Source: Kitasatospora cineracea
Lineage (GTDB): Bacteria; Actinomycetota; Actinomycetes; Streptomycetales; Streptomycetaceae
Assembly: GCF_003751605.1 (NCBI RefSeq)
Contig: NZ_RJVJ01000001.1
Coordinates: 1,736,001 to 1,800,000, forward strand
DNA: 64,000 bases
Direction of reading: 5' to 3'
The notes beneath the pieces were generated by a model. That model made no database searches, was not told the DNA's origin, and saw only the letters and a list, made by a program, of their open reading frames with translations. The translations under genes and the position numbers were made by a program. This document shows, piece by piece, positions 45,096 to 52,899 of this stretch; the first letter of the stretch is position 1, and the number at the start of each line of letters is the position of its first letter.

Positions 45096-46526
45096 GTGGC
45101 TGAAAATCCCACGCTGTTAAGGGTTTTGACGCTGGAACGGCACTGGCAGGTCTACGCGACCTTCCGCCGTCAGTTCGAGGCCGCCGCAGTCCGCCTGGCC
45201 GAAGCCGAGACGGACCCCCGCCTGGTGGGGCTGTCGGTCTCCAAGCGGCAGTTCGAACGCTGGTACGGGGGCAAGGTGAAGACCCGCCCCTACCCGGACC
45301 AGTGCCGGGTCCTGGAAGCCATGTTCGACGTCGGGGTCGACCAACTGATCGCCCCGGCTCCCGTCGGCCCGCCGCCTCGCACGGCGTCTCCGCTCGTCGT
45401 CCCGCCCCCACGGGCGGTCCCTGCCCTCCTCCCCTCCGAGCGGGCGGCGACCCTGCCCGCCGGAGGACCGTTCAGCAGCGAGTCCCGCCTCGACGCGGGC
45501 ACCACGGAATTGGAAAGGCAGGTCGCGATGGCGGCTCGTCGTGCGCTTCGCTTCAGTGCGATGGCGGAAGGAAGCAGTGTGGGCCCGGAGACCCTGGGCC
45601 AGATCCAGGACGAGGTACGGCGGCTCACCGTCGCGTACCCCAGGCTCGCGCTGCCGACCCTGCTCGGGGACCTGGTCGAGGTCCAGGACCTGACCTTCCG
45701 GCTCCTGGAGCACGGCCGGGTCAAGCCGCTGCAGGCCCGCGAGCTGTACCTACTCGCCGGCATCACCTCCGGCATGCTCGCCAAGGCCAGCCACGACCTC
45801 GGCAACCCGAGCGCCGCCATGATGCAGGCCCGCACCGCCTTCGTCTGCGCCGACAACGCCGACCACCACGCCATGCGTGCCTGGGTCCGCTCGCTCCAGT
45901 CGCTCATCTCCTACTGGGCGGGCCGCCCCGCCGAAGCCGCCGACTACGCCGATCTCGGGCAGAGCGCCACCGGCAACGTCCGCGGCACCACCGGGGTCTG
46001 GCTCGCCTGCCTCTCCGCCCGCGCCCACGCCCTCCTCGGCAACGGCGAGGCTACCCGCGCCGCCATCCAACGTGCCGAGGACGCCCGGGCCGCTGCAGAA
46101 CCCGACGACCTGGACGCTTTCGGCGGCATCATGACCTTCCCCGTCCCCCGGCAGCTCTACTACGTCGCCGAAGCCACCGTGCACCTCGGCGAGGACCCCG
46201 CGCTCGGTGAGAGCCGCGCCGAGGCGGCCGTCGCCGCGTACCGCACCGCCAACGAGGACGAGTGGGCCTTCGGCGACGAGGCCGGTGCCCAGACCGACCT
46301 CGCCCTCGCCCGCATCGCCCGCGGCGAGATCGAAGGCGCCATCGAGGCCGTCCGCCCGGTGCTCGACCTCCCCATCGAGCAGCGGAACTTCGGCATCACC
46401 AGCAGCGCCCAGCGGGTCCACGCCGCACTGCCGTTCGACGCCCACCGGGGCGGGGGCGCGGCGGCCGGCCTGCGGGAAGAGATCGAGGCGTTCACCGCGA
46501 CGCCGACGTCGGTCCTCGTCCGGTGA
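45096..46526 (+). CDS. Streptomyces-type regulator: N-terminal DNA-binding and TPR-like domain
   Basis: 476 aa. The N-terminal 80 residues (HWQVYATFRRQFEAAAVRLA, VSKRQFERWYGGKVKTRPYP, VLEAMFDVGVDQL) form an HTH typical of this actinomycete regulator class. After a Pro-rich linker come TPR-like helices (ELYLLAGITSGMLAKASHDL, QSLISYWAGRPAEAADYADL) to the C-terminus. GTG 45096 with GGAGGA 7 nt upstream is preferred. It is divergent from the hydroxylase operon, so it probably controls that operon. Ligand unknown. Confidence 0.8.
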   Translation: MAENPTLLRVLTLERHWQVYATFRRQFEAAAVRLAEAETDPRLVGLSVSKRQFERWYGGKVKTRPYPDQCRVLEAMFDVGVDQLIAPAPVGPPPRTASPLVVPPPRAVPALLPSERAATLPAGGPFSSESRLDAGTTELERQVAMAARRALRFSAMAEGSSVGPETLGQIQDEVRRLTVAYPRLALPTLLGDLVEVQDLTFRLLEHGRVKPLQARELYLLAGITSGMLAKASHDLGNPSAAMMQARTAFVCADNADHHAMRAWVRSLQSLISYWAGRPAEAADYADLGQSATGNVRGTTGVWLACLSARAHALLGNGEATRAAIQRAEDARAAAEPDDLDAFGGIMTFPVPRQLYYVAEATVHLGEDPALGESRAEAAVAAYRTANEDEWAFGDEAGAQTDLALARIARGEIEGAIEAVRPVLDLPIEQRNFGITSSAQRVHAALPFDAHRGGGAAAGLREEIEAFTATPTSVLVR

Positions 46527-46549
46527 GCCCGCGGATAGGCTCCGCGGTC

Positions 46550-47185
46550 ATGACCCCAGTCCACGTGACCGGCCCCCGCCTGACGCTGCGCGAGATCGAA
46601 CCCGGCGACACCGACGACCTCCTGGCCATCTACGGCGACCCCGAGGCCACCCGGCATCTCAGCTTCGAGCCCCGCACCCGCGACCAGGTGCAGGCGATCG
46701 TCGACCGTTCGATCGACTCGGCGAAGGCCGACCCGCGAACCGAGTACGGCCTCGCGGTCACCCGCCACGGCGACCACCGCCTGATCGGCTACGCCCGGCT
46801 GGCGACGGAGCCCCAGCAGGCCGCCACCATCGGTTTCGCCCTCCACCCTGCCGAGTGGGGCAAGGGCCACGGCACCGAGGTCGTTCACCTCCTGTCCGCC
46901 CTCGGCTTCAATCTCCTGGGCCTGCACCGGATCTGGGCCGCACGCTCCCCCCTGAACGAGGCGTCCGCCCGGACCCTCCTGCGGGCAGGCATGACCGAGG
47001 ACGGCCGCATTCGCGACCACGTCTTCGTCAACGGAGCCTGGCGTGACTCGATCACCTACTCGATCCTGGAGCACGAGTGGGTACCGCTCGACGGGCTGGA
47101 GGCCGGCGAGATCGCCGAACCTGACACAACCGCAGCCCAGTTCCCCGACCGCACGGTCGGCAGCGATGGTTCAGGGGAGGAGTGA
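46550..47185 (+). CDS. RimJ/RimL-type GNAT acetyltransferase
   Basis: 211 aa. GPRLTLREIEPGDTDDLLAI, YGLAVTRHGDHRLIGYARLA, IGFALHPAEWGKGHGTEVVH (acetyl-CoA loop G-K-G-H-G-T) and HRIWAARSPLNEASARTLLR, with GMTEDGRI, give the complete RimJ-like pattern. About 25 acidic residues extend the C-terminus. ATG 46550 lies 23 bp after the regulator stop, suggesting one transcript. Such enzymes acetylate protein N-termini or small amines; here it may modify the operon's product or confer resistance. Confidence 0.87.
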   Translation: MTPVHVTGPRLTLREIEPGDTDDLLAIYGDPEATRHLSFEPRTRDQVQAIVDRSIDSAKADPRTEYGLAVTRHGDHRLIGYARLATEPQQAATIGFALHPAEWGKGHGTEVVHLLSALGFNLLGLHRIWAARSPLNEASARTLLRAGMTEDGRIRDHVFVNGAWRDSITYSILEHEWVPLDGLEAGEIAEPDTTAAQFPDRTVGSDGSGEE

Positions 47186-47189
47186 GGCC

Positions 47190-47558
47190 GTGTTGGCCGA
47201 ACTGTCGGCGCCGCGCCTGGTGGTGCCCGGCATCGCCGAGTTCGCGCGCGGCGGACTGCCCGAGCCACCGTCGACCGACGACGGCAACCACTGGGTCGAC
47301 GGCTTCTGCTGGCTCTACTGCGGCCAGCAGTGGACCAGAGTCCTGTGGATCGGCCCGGCCAGCGTCGCCGGCGCCCAGGCGGCCATGTACGGCTGCGAAC
47401 CGTGCATCCGGGAACTCCAGGAGCGGGTGTGGCGCTCGATCCTCCTCAACGACGAACCGGCTGGTCCCGCACCGGCCGTCGCTCAAAGCGGGAGACCTGC
47501 GGTCAGTGGCCGTCCGGGCCGCCACCGCCGTACCGGTTGGTCGTTCTCGGGCAGGTGA
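47190..47558 (+). CDS. Small Cys-containing conserved-type protein
   Basis: 122 aa. FCWLYCGQQWTRVLWIGPAS, then AAMYGCEPCIRELQERVW has a CxxC-like pair (CEPC) and an earlier Cys pair, consistent with a small zinc or redox site. The tail is Arg/Pro-rich. GGGGAGGAG precedes GTG 47190, 5 bp after the GNAT stop, so it is the third gene of the regulator transcript. Family members occur next to Streptomyces HTH regulators. Function unknown. Confidence 0.65.
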   Translation: MLAELSAPRLVVPGIAEFARGGLPEPPSTDDGNHWVDGFCWLYCGQQWTRVLWIGPASVAGAQAAMYGCEPCIRELQERVWRSILLNDEPAGPAPAVAQSGRPAVSGRPGRHRRTGWSFSGR

Positions 47559-47590
47559 CCGCGCCGCTGACCGGTCCGGAAACCAAGGCC

Positions 47591-47624
47591 GTCGGGGCCA
47601 GCGCTGGAGTGCGCTGGCCCCGAC
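47591..47624. terminator. Strong hairpin between convergent genes
   Basis: GTCGGGGCCAGCGC, a 6-nt loop, then the exact complement (14 bp) between the plus-strand small gene and the minus-strand zinc-ribbon gene; probably bidirectional. Confidence 0.8.
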
Positions 47625-47636
47625 GGATGCTGGAGA

Positions 47637-47981
47637 TCAGTTCCACGTTGTCCCGGCGAGCAGGCCGTCGAAGCCCAGTGCCGTCATGGCGTCGTCGTAG
47701 TTCTCCCACTCGTGTTCGGGTTCGGTGAAGTGCAGGTCGAAGTAGGCGCGGGTGAGGTCGGGTTCCTCCCACTCGTGTGCGCAGCGGCAGCGGACGAAGA
47801 CCTGGTGGAGGACGTTGAGCAGGAGCCAGTCGCGGCGGGCGTGGCAGTGGGCGCAGGTGATGGGGATGCCGCGGGCGTCAAGTTCGCCGGGGTGGGGGAC
47901 GGCTCGGACGACGGGGCGGTGGTCGGGTCTGGGGTCGGTCAAGTGGTGCCCTTCGGCCGGTGACGGGTTCAGCGACACCAC
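47637..47981 (-). CDS. Small zinc-ribbon protein
   Basis: 114 aa. PITCAHCHARRDWLLLNVLH, then QVFVRCRCAHEWEEPDLT provides C-x2-C ... C-x-C, a zinc-binding pattern, followed by acidic DLHFTEPEHEWENYDDAMTA. GTG codons at 47981 and 47978 are candidate starts with no clear ribosome binding site. It lies just outside the hairpin and repeat that may mark the left edge of the conjugative element. No function known. Confidence 0.6.
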   Translation of the reverse strand: MVSLNPSPAEGHHLTDPRPDHRPVVRAVPHPGELDARGIPITCAHCHARRDWLLLNVLHQVFVRCRCAHEWEEPDLTRAYFDLHFTEPEHEWENYDDAMTALGFDGLLAGTTWN

Positions 47982-47989
47982 AAGACGTA

Positions 47990-48040
47990 CGGCGGCCGGT
48001 GGTGTTCCCGGCCGCCGCAGACGACATCAAACCGACATCA
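47990..48040. other. Hairpin plus direct repeat, possible left boundary of the element
   Basis: CGGCGGCCGG/CCGGCCGCCG forms a hairpin at 47990-48017. It is followed at once by GACATCA-AACC-GACATCA (48023-48040). The hairpin-then-paired-heptamer layout recalls the att copies elsewhere in the island, but no tRNA fragment lies between. Confidence 0.35.
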
Positions 48041-48071
48041 CAGCAGGTGAGTTGGGTCGACTCCGGGTGGG

Positions 48072-48848
48072 TCAGGCGACCTGTTCCGTCGCGCGGGGCT
48101 CGGCTTCGCCGACGATGAGGCGGCTGACCAGCGCGCGGTGGTCGGTGGTGAGGCCGTCGAGGACTTGGAAGGTGTGGAGGCTGTCGGGCTCGCGGGCGAG
48201 TTCCCGGAGGGTGTCCCACCGTTCGGCGATGGCGGTCAGGTGGTCCTGGTCGCGGCGGACGGCTGCCTGCCGCTGGCCGAGTTCGCGGGTGGCGGCGTCG
48301 AGGGCGAGTTCGCCTTCGGTGACCTGGGCGGCCAGGTCGGGTGCGTGGATGCGGAGGTGGTCGAACGCGGCCTGGACGGCGGCGGCCTTGGCCTTGCGCT
48401 CGCGCACGGTGGCGGCGGCGGCGTCGAGGGAGAGCTTGCCGGCGCGGACCTGTTCGGCGAGGTCGGCCGCGCTCTGGAGGACGGTGTTGGCGAGGGAGAG
48501 CCGGGAGCGGCTGACGTCGTGGAGCTTGGCGTGGGTGCGCAGGGAGTGTCCCGAGAGTGAAAGGATCATCGCCTGGATCATGGCGCGCTGGCCCGCGCTG
48601 ATGTGCCGTCGGCGGACGTTGGACAGCCAGATGTATTCGGCCTGGTCGGTGCCGTCGTAGGTGGTGAAGCGGGGTTCGACGCCGGCGCGTTCGCAGGCGG
48701 CGAGGCGGTTGCGGCCGTCGAGGAGGACGCCGTCGGGGTCGCGGACGATGGGCGTAAGCAGTCCGTGGGCCTTGATGTCCTCGGCGAGGTCGTGCAGCTC
48801 GTCCTCGGCGAGCATCGGGAACATGTCGGCGAGCGGGTGGATCTTCAG
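48072..48848 (-). CDS. ParB N-terminal (ParB/Srx)-domain protein
   Basis: 258 aa. KIHPLADMFPMLAEDELHDL, AEDIKAHGLLTPIVRDPDG, LLDGRNRLAACERAGVEPRF and the box II-like IWLSNVRRRHISAGQRAMIQ define a ParB/Spo0J N-domain with HTH (THAKLHDVSRSRLSLANTVL). A long helical C-terminus follows. AAGGAG is placed 6 nt before CTG 48848, and no ATG/GTG/TTG fits, so a CTG start is inferred. It follows the relaxase by 23 bp. Possible roles are element partition or regulation; no ParA partner is adjacent. Confidence 0.8.
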   Translation of the reverse strand: MKIHPLADMFPMLAEDELHDLAEDIKAHGLLTPIVRDPDGVLLDGRNRLAACERAGVEPRFTTYDGTDQAEYIWLSNVRRRHISAGQRAMIQAMILSLSGHSLRTHAKLHDVSRSRLSLANTVLQSAADLAEQVRAGKLSLDAAAATVRERKAKAAAVQAAFDHLRIHAPDLAAQVTEGELALDAATRELGQRQAAVRRDQDHLTAIAERWDTLRELAREPDSLHTFQVLDGLTTDHRALVSRLIVGEAEPRATEQVA

Positions 48849-48871
48849 GGGTGGCTCCTTGCGGGGTGGGC

Positions 48872-50614
48872 TCAGCGGGTCCGGCGTGGCGGGGTGCCGA
48901 CCGGTGCGGTGGGCGGTGCGGTCGGTTCGGTGGACGGGGCGGCTCGCAGGCCGAGGGCGGTGGCGGCGGGGGAGCGGCGGCGGGCGGCTTCGGCGGCGGG
49001 GTTGGGTGCGGGGTTGCGGCTGGTGTGCTGGATGCGGCCGAGGAGGACCTTGGCGGGCAGGCGGGCGGTGGTGAGTTCGCGGCTGGCGGCGGCCTCCTGG
49101 AGGAGCTGTCGGGGCTGGTGGCCGAGGGCTTGGGCATCGGCGAGGACGGTGGCCAGGGCGGGCCAGTTCGGGTCGGTGAGGATACGGGTGGCGTGGTCGG
49201 GGACGGCGGAGCGGACGTCTCCGGCGAGGGTGCTGGTGATCTCCGGTCCGGGTCGGCGGTTGGCGAGGGCGGCGAGCTGGTCGGCGGCGGCTTGGTCGTA
49301 GGCGGCCTGGAGGTGCTGGACGGTCTGCCGGGCAGCGTGGGCCTGCTGGGCGTGGCCGCGGGCCTGGTGCCAGCGGCCGGCGAGGACCGCCGCCCACACC
49401 AGCGCCGCGACCATAACGGCGAGGGCATTGCCGTCGGGCCCGCCGCTCGCGTGGAGGATGTCGCGGGCGGCTCGGCGCAGGTCGGCGGCGCCCTGGTGGT
49501 CGGCGCGGACCTGGGAGCGCTGGGCGCGGGCGAATGCCCGCGTGGCGGCTCGCAGTTCGGCCCGCAGCTCCTGCGGGGCGGCCTGGGCGGTGGCGTTGAT
49601 GATGTCGCCCAGCGCGGTGATCTGCGCCTGCCCGAGTGCACCGTCCCCTTCGTCACCGGCGGTGCTGTCCTCGGCGAGGTGCTGGTGGACGCGGTCGAGG
49701 GCGTCGGTGGTGCGCTGCCAGCTGCTGCTGGGCCGGTTGCGGCGGGCGGTGGGGTGCTCCTCCGGCGCGGAGGCGGCGAGACGGGCACGGAGCTTGGGCA
49801 GGGACAGGTCGGGGGCGATCTTCCCGCCCGGAACGTAGATCTGCTCGCCCTCGGCGTTGGTGTCGCCGGGGCGGCCGACCGCATAGCCCTGGAGGTCGCC
49901 GGACGGCAGGCGGCGGATCTTGACCTCGACGCCGTCGGCCTCCAGGTAGGCAAAGAGTTCCTCCATGCTGGCGGCGTGGGGGATGGCGTCGCGGATGCGG
50001 TCCTGGAGCCACTCGCGGCTGGTCTGCTGCCAGCCGAGGCGGTCGGCCTTGTGCATCTCGGCTTGGGTGGGGCGGCGCTCGCCGGTTCGGTCGCCGGGCT
50101 GGACCTGGTGGAGGCCGAGTTCCTGCTCGATCTTCCGGGCCTCGGCCTGGGCGCGCTTGGCGCTGCCGTGGAGCTTGGGGCGGCGGCCGTCCTCTCGGAC
50201 GGTGGTGGCGAGGATGTGGATGTGGTCGTCGGCGTGGCGGACGGCGATCCAGCGGCAGCCGTGCGGGTCGCCGTCGGGTGCGATGCCGGCGGCGTGGACG
50301 GTGCGGCGGGCGATCTCGCCCCACTCGGCGTCGGAGAGGTAGCGGTCGCCGGGGGCGGCGCGTACGGGGCAGTGCCAGACGTGGCCGGTGACCTTCTTGC
50401 CGAAGCCGCTGTTGCGCAGGTTCACCGGCTCGTCGAGGATCCGGGCGAGCTGGGTGAGGGTGGCGTCCGGGTCCCGGCCGGGATCGCGCAGGCCGAGCGG
50501 GCTGAAGGAGCCGACGATGTGCGGGTCGGTGTGCTCGTCCTGGCGGCCGGGCCCGTAGAGGTAGGCGAGCAGGCCGCGGGTGTTGCTGCCGGGGGCCTTG
50601 ATGGAGGGGATCAC
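48872..50614 (-). CDS. Relaxase/mobilization nuclease
   Basis: 580 aa. The N-terminal 200 residues have MIPSIKAPGSNTRGLLAYLY, GHVWHCPVRAAPGDRYLSDA and CRWIAVRHADDHIHILATTV. HADDHIH is the metal-binding three-His motif of MOB relaxases, and an N-terminal Tyr (in AYLYGPG) is the likely nicking residue. The C-terminal 380 residues are helical and Ala-rich, with a hydrophobic stretch VMVAALVWAAVLAG. The ATG overlaps the MobC stop (ATGA). It would cleave oriT and lead the strand into the recipient. Confidence 0.9.
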   Translation of the reverse strand: MIPSIKAPGSNTRGLLAYLYGPGRQDEHTDPHIVGSFSPLGLRDPGRDPDATLTQLARILDEPVNLRNSGFGKKVTGHVWHCPVRAAPGDRYLSDAEWGEIARRTVHAAGIAPDGDPHGCRWIAVRHADDHIHILATTVREDGRRPKLHGSAKRAQAEARKIEQELGLHQVQPGDRTGERRPTQAEMHKADRLGWQQTSREWLQDRIRDAIPHAASMEELFAYLEADGVEVKIRRLPSGDLQGYAVGRPGDTNAEGEQIYVPGGKIAPDLSLPKLRARLAASAPEEHPTARRNRPSSSWQRTTDALDRVHQHLAEDSTAGDEGDGALGQAQITALGDIINATAQAAPQELRAELRAATRAFARAQRSQVRADHQGAADLRRAARDILHASGGPDGNALAVMVAALVWAAVLAGRWHQARGHAQQAHAARQTVQHLQAAYDQAAADQLAALANRRPGPEITSTLAGDVRSAVPDHATRILTDPNWPALATVLADAQALGHQPRQLLQEAAASRELTTARLPAKVLLGRIQHTSRNPAPNPAAEAARRRSPAATALGLRAAPSTEPTAPPTAPVGTPPRRTR

Positions 50615-51039
50615 GCTGCTGTGCCTCCTTCGGGGACGGCGTGGTGGACGGTGGGGATGAGCAGGGCTTCGGCGATGTCGAGGAGCAGGTGCTCCAGGCG
50701 GATCAGGCGCTCGCGGCTGTCCGGTTCGAGGCGGTCGTCGCGGTGCAGCACGTGGACCATCTGGTTGATGTTGTTGCCGATGGCGTTGACCTCCCGCAGG
50801 AGTTCGGCCCGGAACTCCTGCAGCGCGAGGCGATCGGTGTGCAGGGGCAGGTCGACGGTGAAGTCACCCCGGATGAACGCGAGCGCGATGTCGCCGAGGT
50901 ATCCGGAGATCGTGCCGCCGTAGCCGTGGCGGTGGGCGGCGTCGAGGAGCTCGGCGTACTCGCCTTCGGCGAAGCTGACCGGCCCGACCCGCCTCTCGCG
51001 ACGACTTTCGGCGCGCTTCCGGGACTTGCGGGTGGGCAT
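50611..51039 (-). CDS. MobC-like relaxosome accessory protein
   Basis: 142 aa from ATG 51039. Basic N-terminus (PTRKSRKRAESRRERRVGPV) and an RHH-like helix pair, then RAELLREVNAIGNNINQMVH, the hallmark of MobC (REVNxIGxNINQ), with a C-terminal helix. It binds at oriT and helps strand opening. The frame stays open to GTG 51450, but that extension crosses the oriT-like repeats and lacks MobC similarity. AAAGG lies about 10 nt before ATG 51039. It is coupled to the relaxase by ATGA. Confidence 0.85.
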   Translation of the reverse strand: MPTRKSRKRAESRRERRVGPVSFAEGEYAELLDAAHRHGYGGTISGYLGDIALAFIRGDFTVDLPLHTDRLALQEFRAELLREVNAIGNNINQMVHVLHRDDRLEPDSRERLIRLEHLLLDIAEALLIPTVHHAVPEGGTAA

Positions 51040-51291
51040 CGGCTGAGCGCCTTTGGGGACGTTCAGTTTCGGGACGTCGAGGGCGGCGGTCTTCGCGTGC
51101 AGGAACGCGTCTCGCGTCGCGCGCACGCTCGCGTCGGCGGCGAGCGTCGGCGCGGCGCGCTGATCGGCGGGGGCGAGGACGTCGAGTTGCAGCGCGTTGA
51201 GCTTGTCCGGGTCCGGGCCGCCCTCGGCCTGGACCTTCCAGCTCGGCGCGCCCTCGCGCCGGGCCTCCTCCGCCACCCCTGGGGCGGGGGC

Positions 51292-51352
51292 ACCCAGTCC
51301 CGCGCGAAGTGTCGGAGACTGGGTACAACTGGCTCCGCCAGGAGCCGAGTTG
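51292..51352. other. Candidate oriT: two nested inverted repeats upstream of mobC
   Basis: ACCCAGTC/GACTGGGT (51292-51299 and 51317-51324) is followed immediately by CAACTGGCTCC/GGAGCCGAGTTG (51326-51352). It lies upstream of mobC in the mob operon, where oriT regions are usually found. The nick site cannot be identified. Confidence 0.4.
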
Positions 51353-51377
51353 CCGAACGCGAGAAGCAGACGGCCGA

Positions 51378-51683
51378 TCAGCCTACCGCCCTTGGAGCCC
51401 TCCTCGGGCAGTGCGCGGGCAGTGGTGTGGTGGTCGTTCGGGTTGGGCACGGGGGCCTCCGGATTTTCTGTCGGGACATGCGTGCGGCGGGCAGCGGTGC
51501 GTGCGGGATGCGGATGGTTGTCGGGCTGGGGATCCGGTTCGGCAGTGCCGGGTCATCCGGTGCGGAAGGCGGGGGCGGGACTTCCGGTGCCCCGCACCGG
51601 CGACATGCGGGGCACCGGTACTCACCGGCTGGGGAGGGGGAGAGGGTGCCCGCCTGGCACCGTCCGGCGGGTGGTGGGGGCAT
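51378..51683 (-). CDS. Possible small Cys-containing protein coupled to DUF2637 gene
   Basis: 101 aa. ATG 51683 overlaps the DUF2637 stop (TGATG), suggesting coupling. The N-terminus has GRCQAGTLSPSPAGEYRCPA and then CRRCG, a possible zinc-binding cluster of four Cys. The remainder is Pro/Arg-rich and may not be folded. Coding evidence is moderate only, and the frame overlaps the oriT candidate's side. No family recognised. Confidence 0.35.
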   Translation of the reverse strand: MPPPPAGRCQAGTLSPSPAGEYRCPACRRCGAPEVPPPPSAPDDPALPNRIPSPTTIRIPHAPLPAARMSRQKIRRPPCPTRTTTTPLPAHCPRRAPRAVG

Positions 51684-52465
51684 CAGGCCGCCTGCGAGTC
51701 GACCAGCTCGTCCTTGAGGCGCTGAGTCAGCTGTGCGAGGCGCTCGTTGGAGATCGGGATGCCCTCCTCGCGCAGGGTCTTCTTGACCAGGGCCTGGGTG
51801 ATGCCGAGCTTCTCGACGGCCGGGCGGACCATCTCGACCAGCTCGTCCATGGAGGCGGCGGGCCTGCGGCCGGTGCGCTTGGTCCCGACCACCGGCTCTC
51901 GCGCGTCGGGCCGGACGTCCTCGCGGTCGGCCGCCGACTCGTCGCGGGACGGGTCGGGCCGCTCCGGCGCGGTCGGCGGAGCGGGTTCGACGACCGGGGG
52001 CACCACGGTGGGCTCGGCGCCCTCGGGTAGCGGCAGTTCGTCGAGGGCGGGTACCGGCTTCGCGGTGGCCCCGGCCGTGGTGGTGCCGTGGGTGAGGAGG
52101 GTGCCGCCGAGGAAGGCGAGGGCGGGCCACCCGGCGACCAGGATCCGCAGCCAGGCCGGGACGCGGTCGAGGTCGAGGAGCCCGGCTGTGGCGACGTTCG
52201 CGCCGAGGGAGGCGGCCAGGGCGATGGCGAACCAGGTCCAGGCGGTGCCGGCCGGGCGATCGGTGGTGCGCAGGGTCCGCATCCGGTTCCAGGCGGCGAC
52301 GAGCAGCAGGTCGACCGAGACGGGGTAGGCCCAGGCTTTCCAGCCGTGCTGTCCGGCGGCGTCGGCGATGTCGTGAAGGTGGGCGAAGGACAGGGCGCCC
52401 GCGATGGCGGCCTGGACGAGGACGGCGTCCGGGCGGAACGTGCGGCGTGGGCGGGTGACGGGCAT
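51683..52465 (-). CDS. DUF2637 membrane protein (SpdB-like) with C-terminal HTH-like tail
   Basis: 260 aa. Residues 1-125 contain about four TM helices around VLVQAAIAGALSFAHLHDIA, YPVSVDLLLVAAWNRMR and PAWLRILVAGWPALAFLGGT, the DUF2637 pattern found in Streptomyces plasmids and integrative elements. A Pro/Glu-rich linker is followed by SMDELVEMVRPAVEKLGITQ and LREEGIPISNERLAQLTQRL, an HTH-like end. It probably assists plasmid spread or replication at the membrane; mechanism unknown. It lies between mobC and the iteron-like region. Confidence 0.83.
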   Translation of the reverse strand: MPVTRPRRTFRPDAVLVQAAIAGALSFAHLHDIADAAGQHGWKAWAYPVSVDLLLVAAWNRMRTLRTTDRPAGTAWTWFAIALAASLGANVATAGLLDLDRVPAWLRILVAGWPALAFLGGTLLTHGTTTAGATAKPVPALDELPLPEGAEPTVVPPVVEPAPPTAPERPDPSRDESAADREDVRPDAREPVVGTKRTGRRPAASMDELVEMVRPAVEKLGITQALVKKTLREEGIPISNERLAQLTQRLKDELVDSQAA

Positions 52466-52499
52466 GCGGAAGGTAGTCCTCGCAGGTGGAGTGGGTGGT

Positions 52500-52899
52500 G
52501 TGCGGAAGTGCCGTCTTTGCCGTCCTGCCGTCTCGGCGCCCCTCCCCGAGGCCGCTGGTGGGTGCGGCTTCGGGTAGGGGTGTTCAGTTTCGGGACGGTC
52601 GCGCCATCCGTCTCGGGACGCTTATCCGTCTCGGTCTGACGGTCTTTGACCTGCGGTTTTACGGCAGGGACGGCTGGGACGGCACAAGACGGGTGTGGTT
52701 GCCGTCCCGGGCCGGCCTGCCGCTGGCACCCCGTGGCTGGGGCGGCGGCGGGCGGGGACGTCTGCCGTCCCGGCAGCGGCTTGACCCGTCTCGGTACGGA
52801 TGCCGGTGCCGTCTTGGCGTGGCGTTCCGTCTCGGCTGTAGGTGCGGTGACCTGCGCTGTTACGGCTGGGACGGCAGGGACGGCAACACGGGGTGGTGG
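52500..52899. repeat. Iteron-like array of CCGTCYCGG and a long direct repeat; candidate replication origin
   Basis: CCGTCTCGG or CCGTCCCGG occurs seven times on one strand (52528, 52608, 52626, 52702, 52765, 52786, 52827). Two imperfect 45-50-bp copies start at 52648 and 52849 (GACCTGCG...TTACGGC...GGGACGGC). The block fills the 434-bp gap beside the DUF3631 ATPase gene, a reasonable place for an origin or partition site. Confidence 0.55.

Noticed and set aside
51040..51450. N-terminal extension of MobC to GTG 51450
   Set aside because: The extension lacks MobC similarity and crosses strong inverted repeats better explained as oriT; ATG 51039 gives the normal family length.
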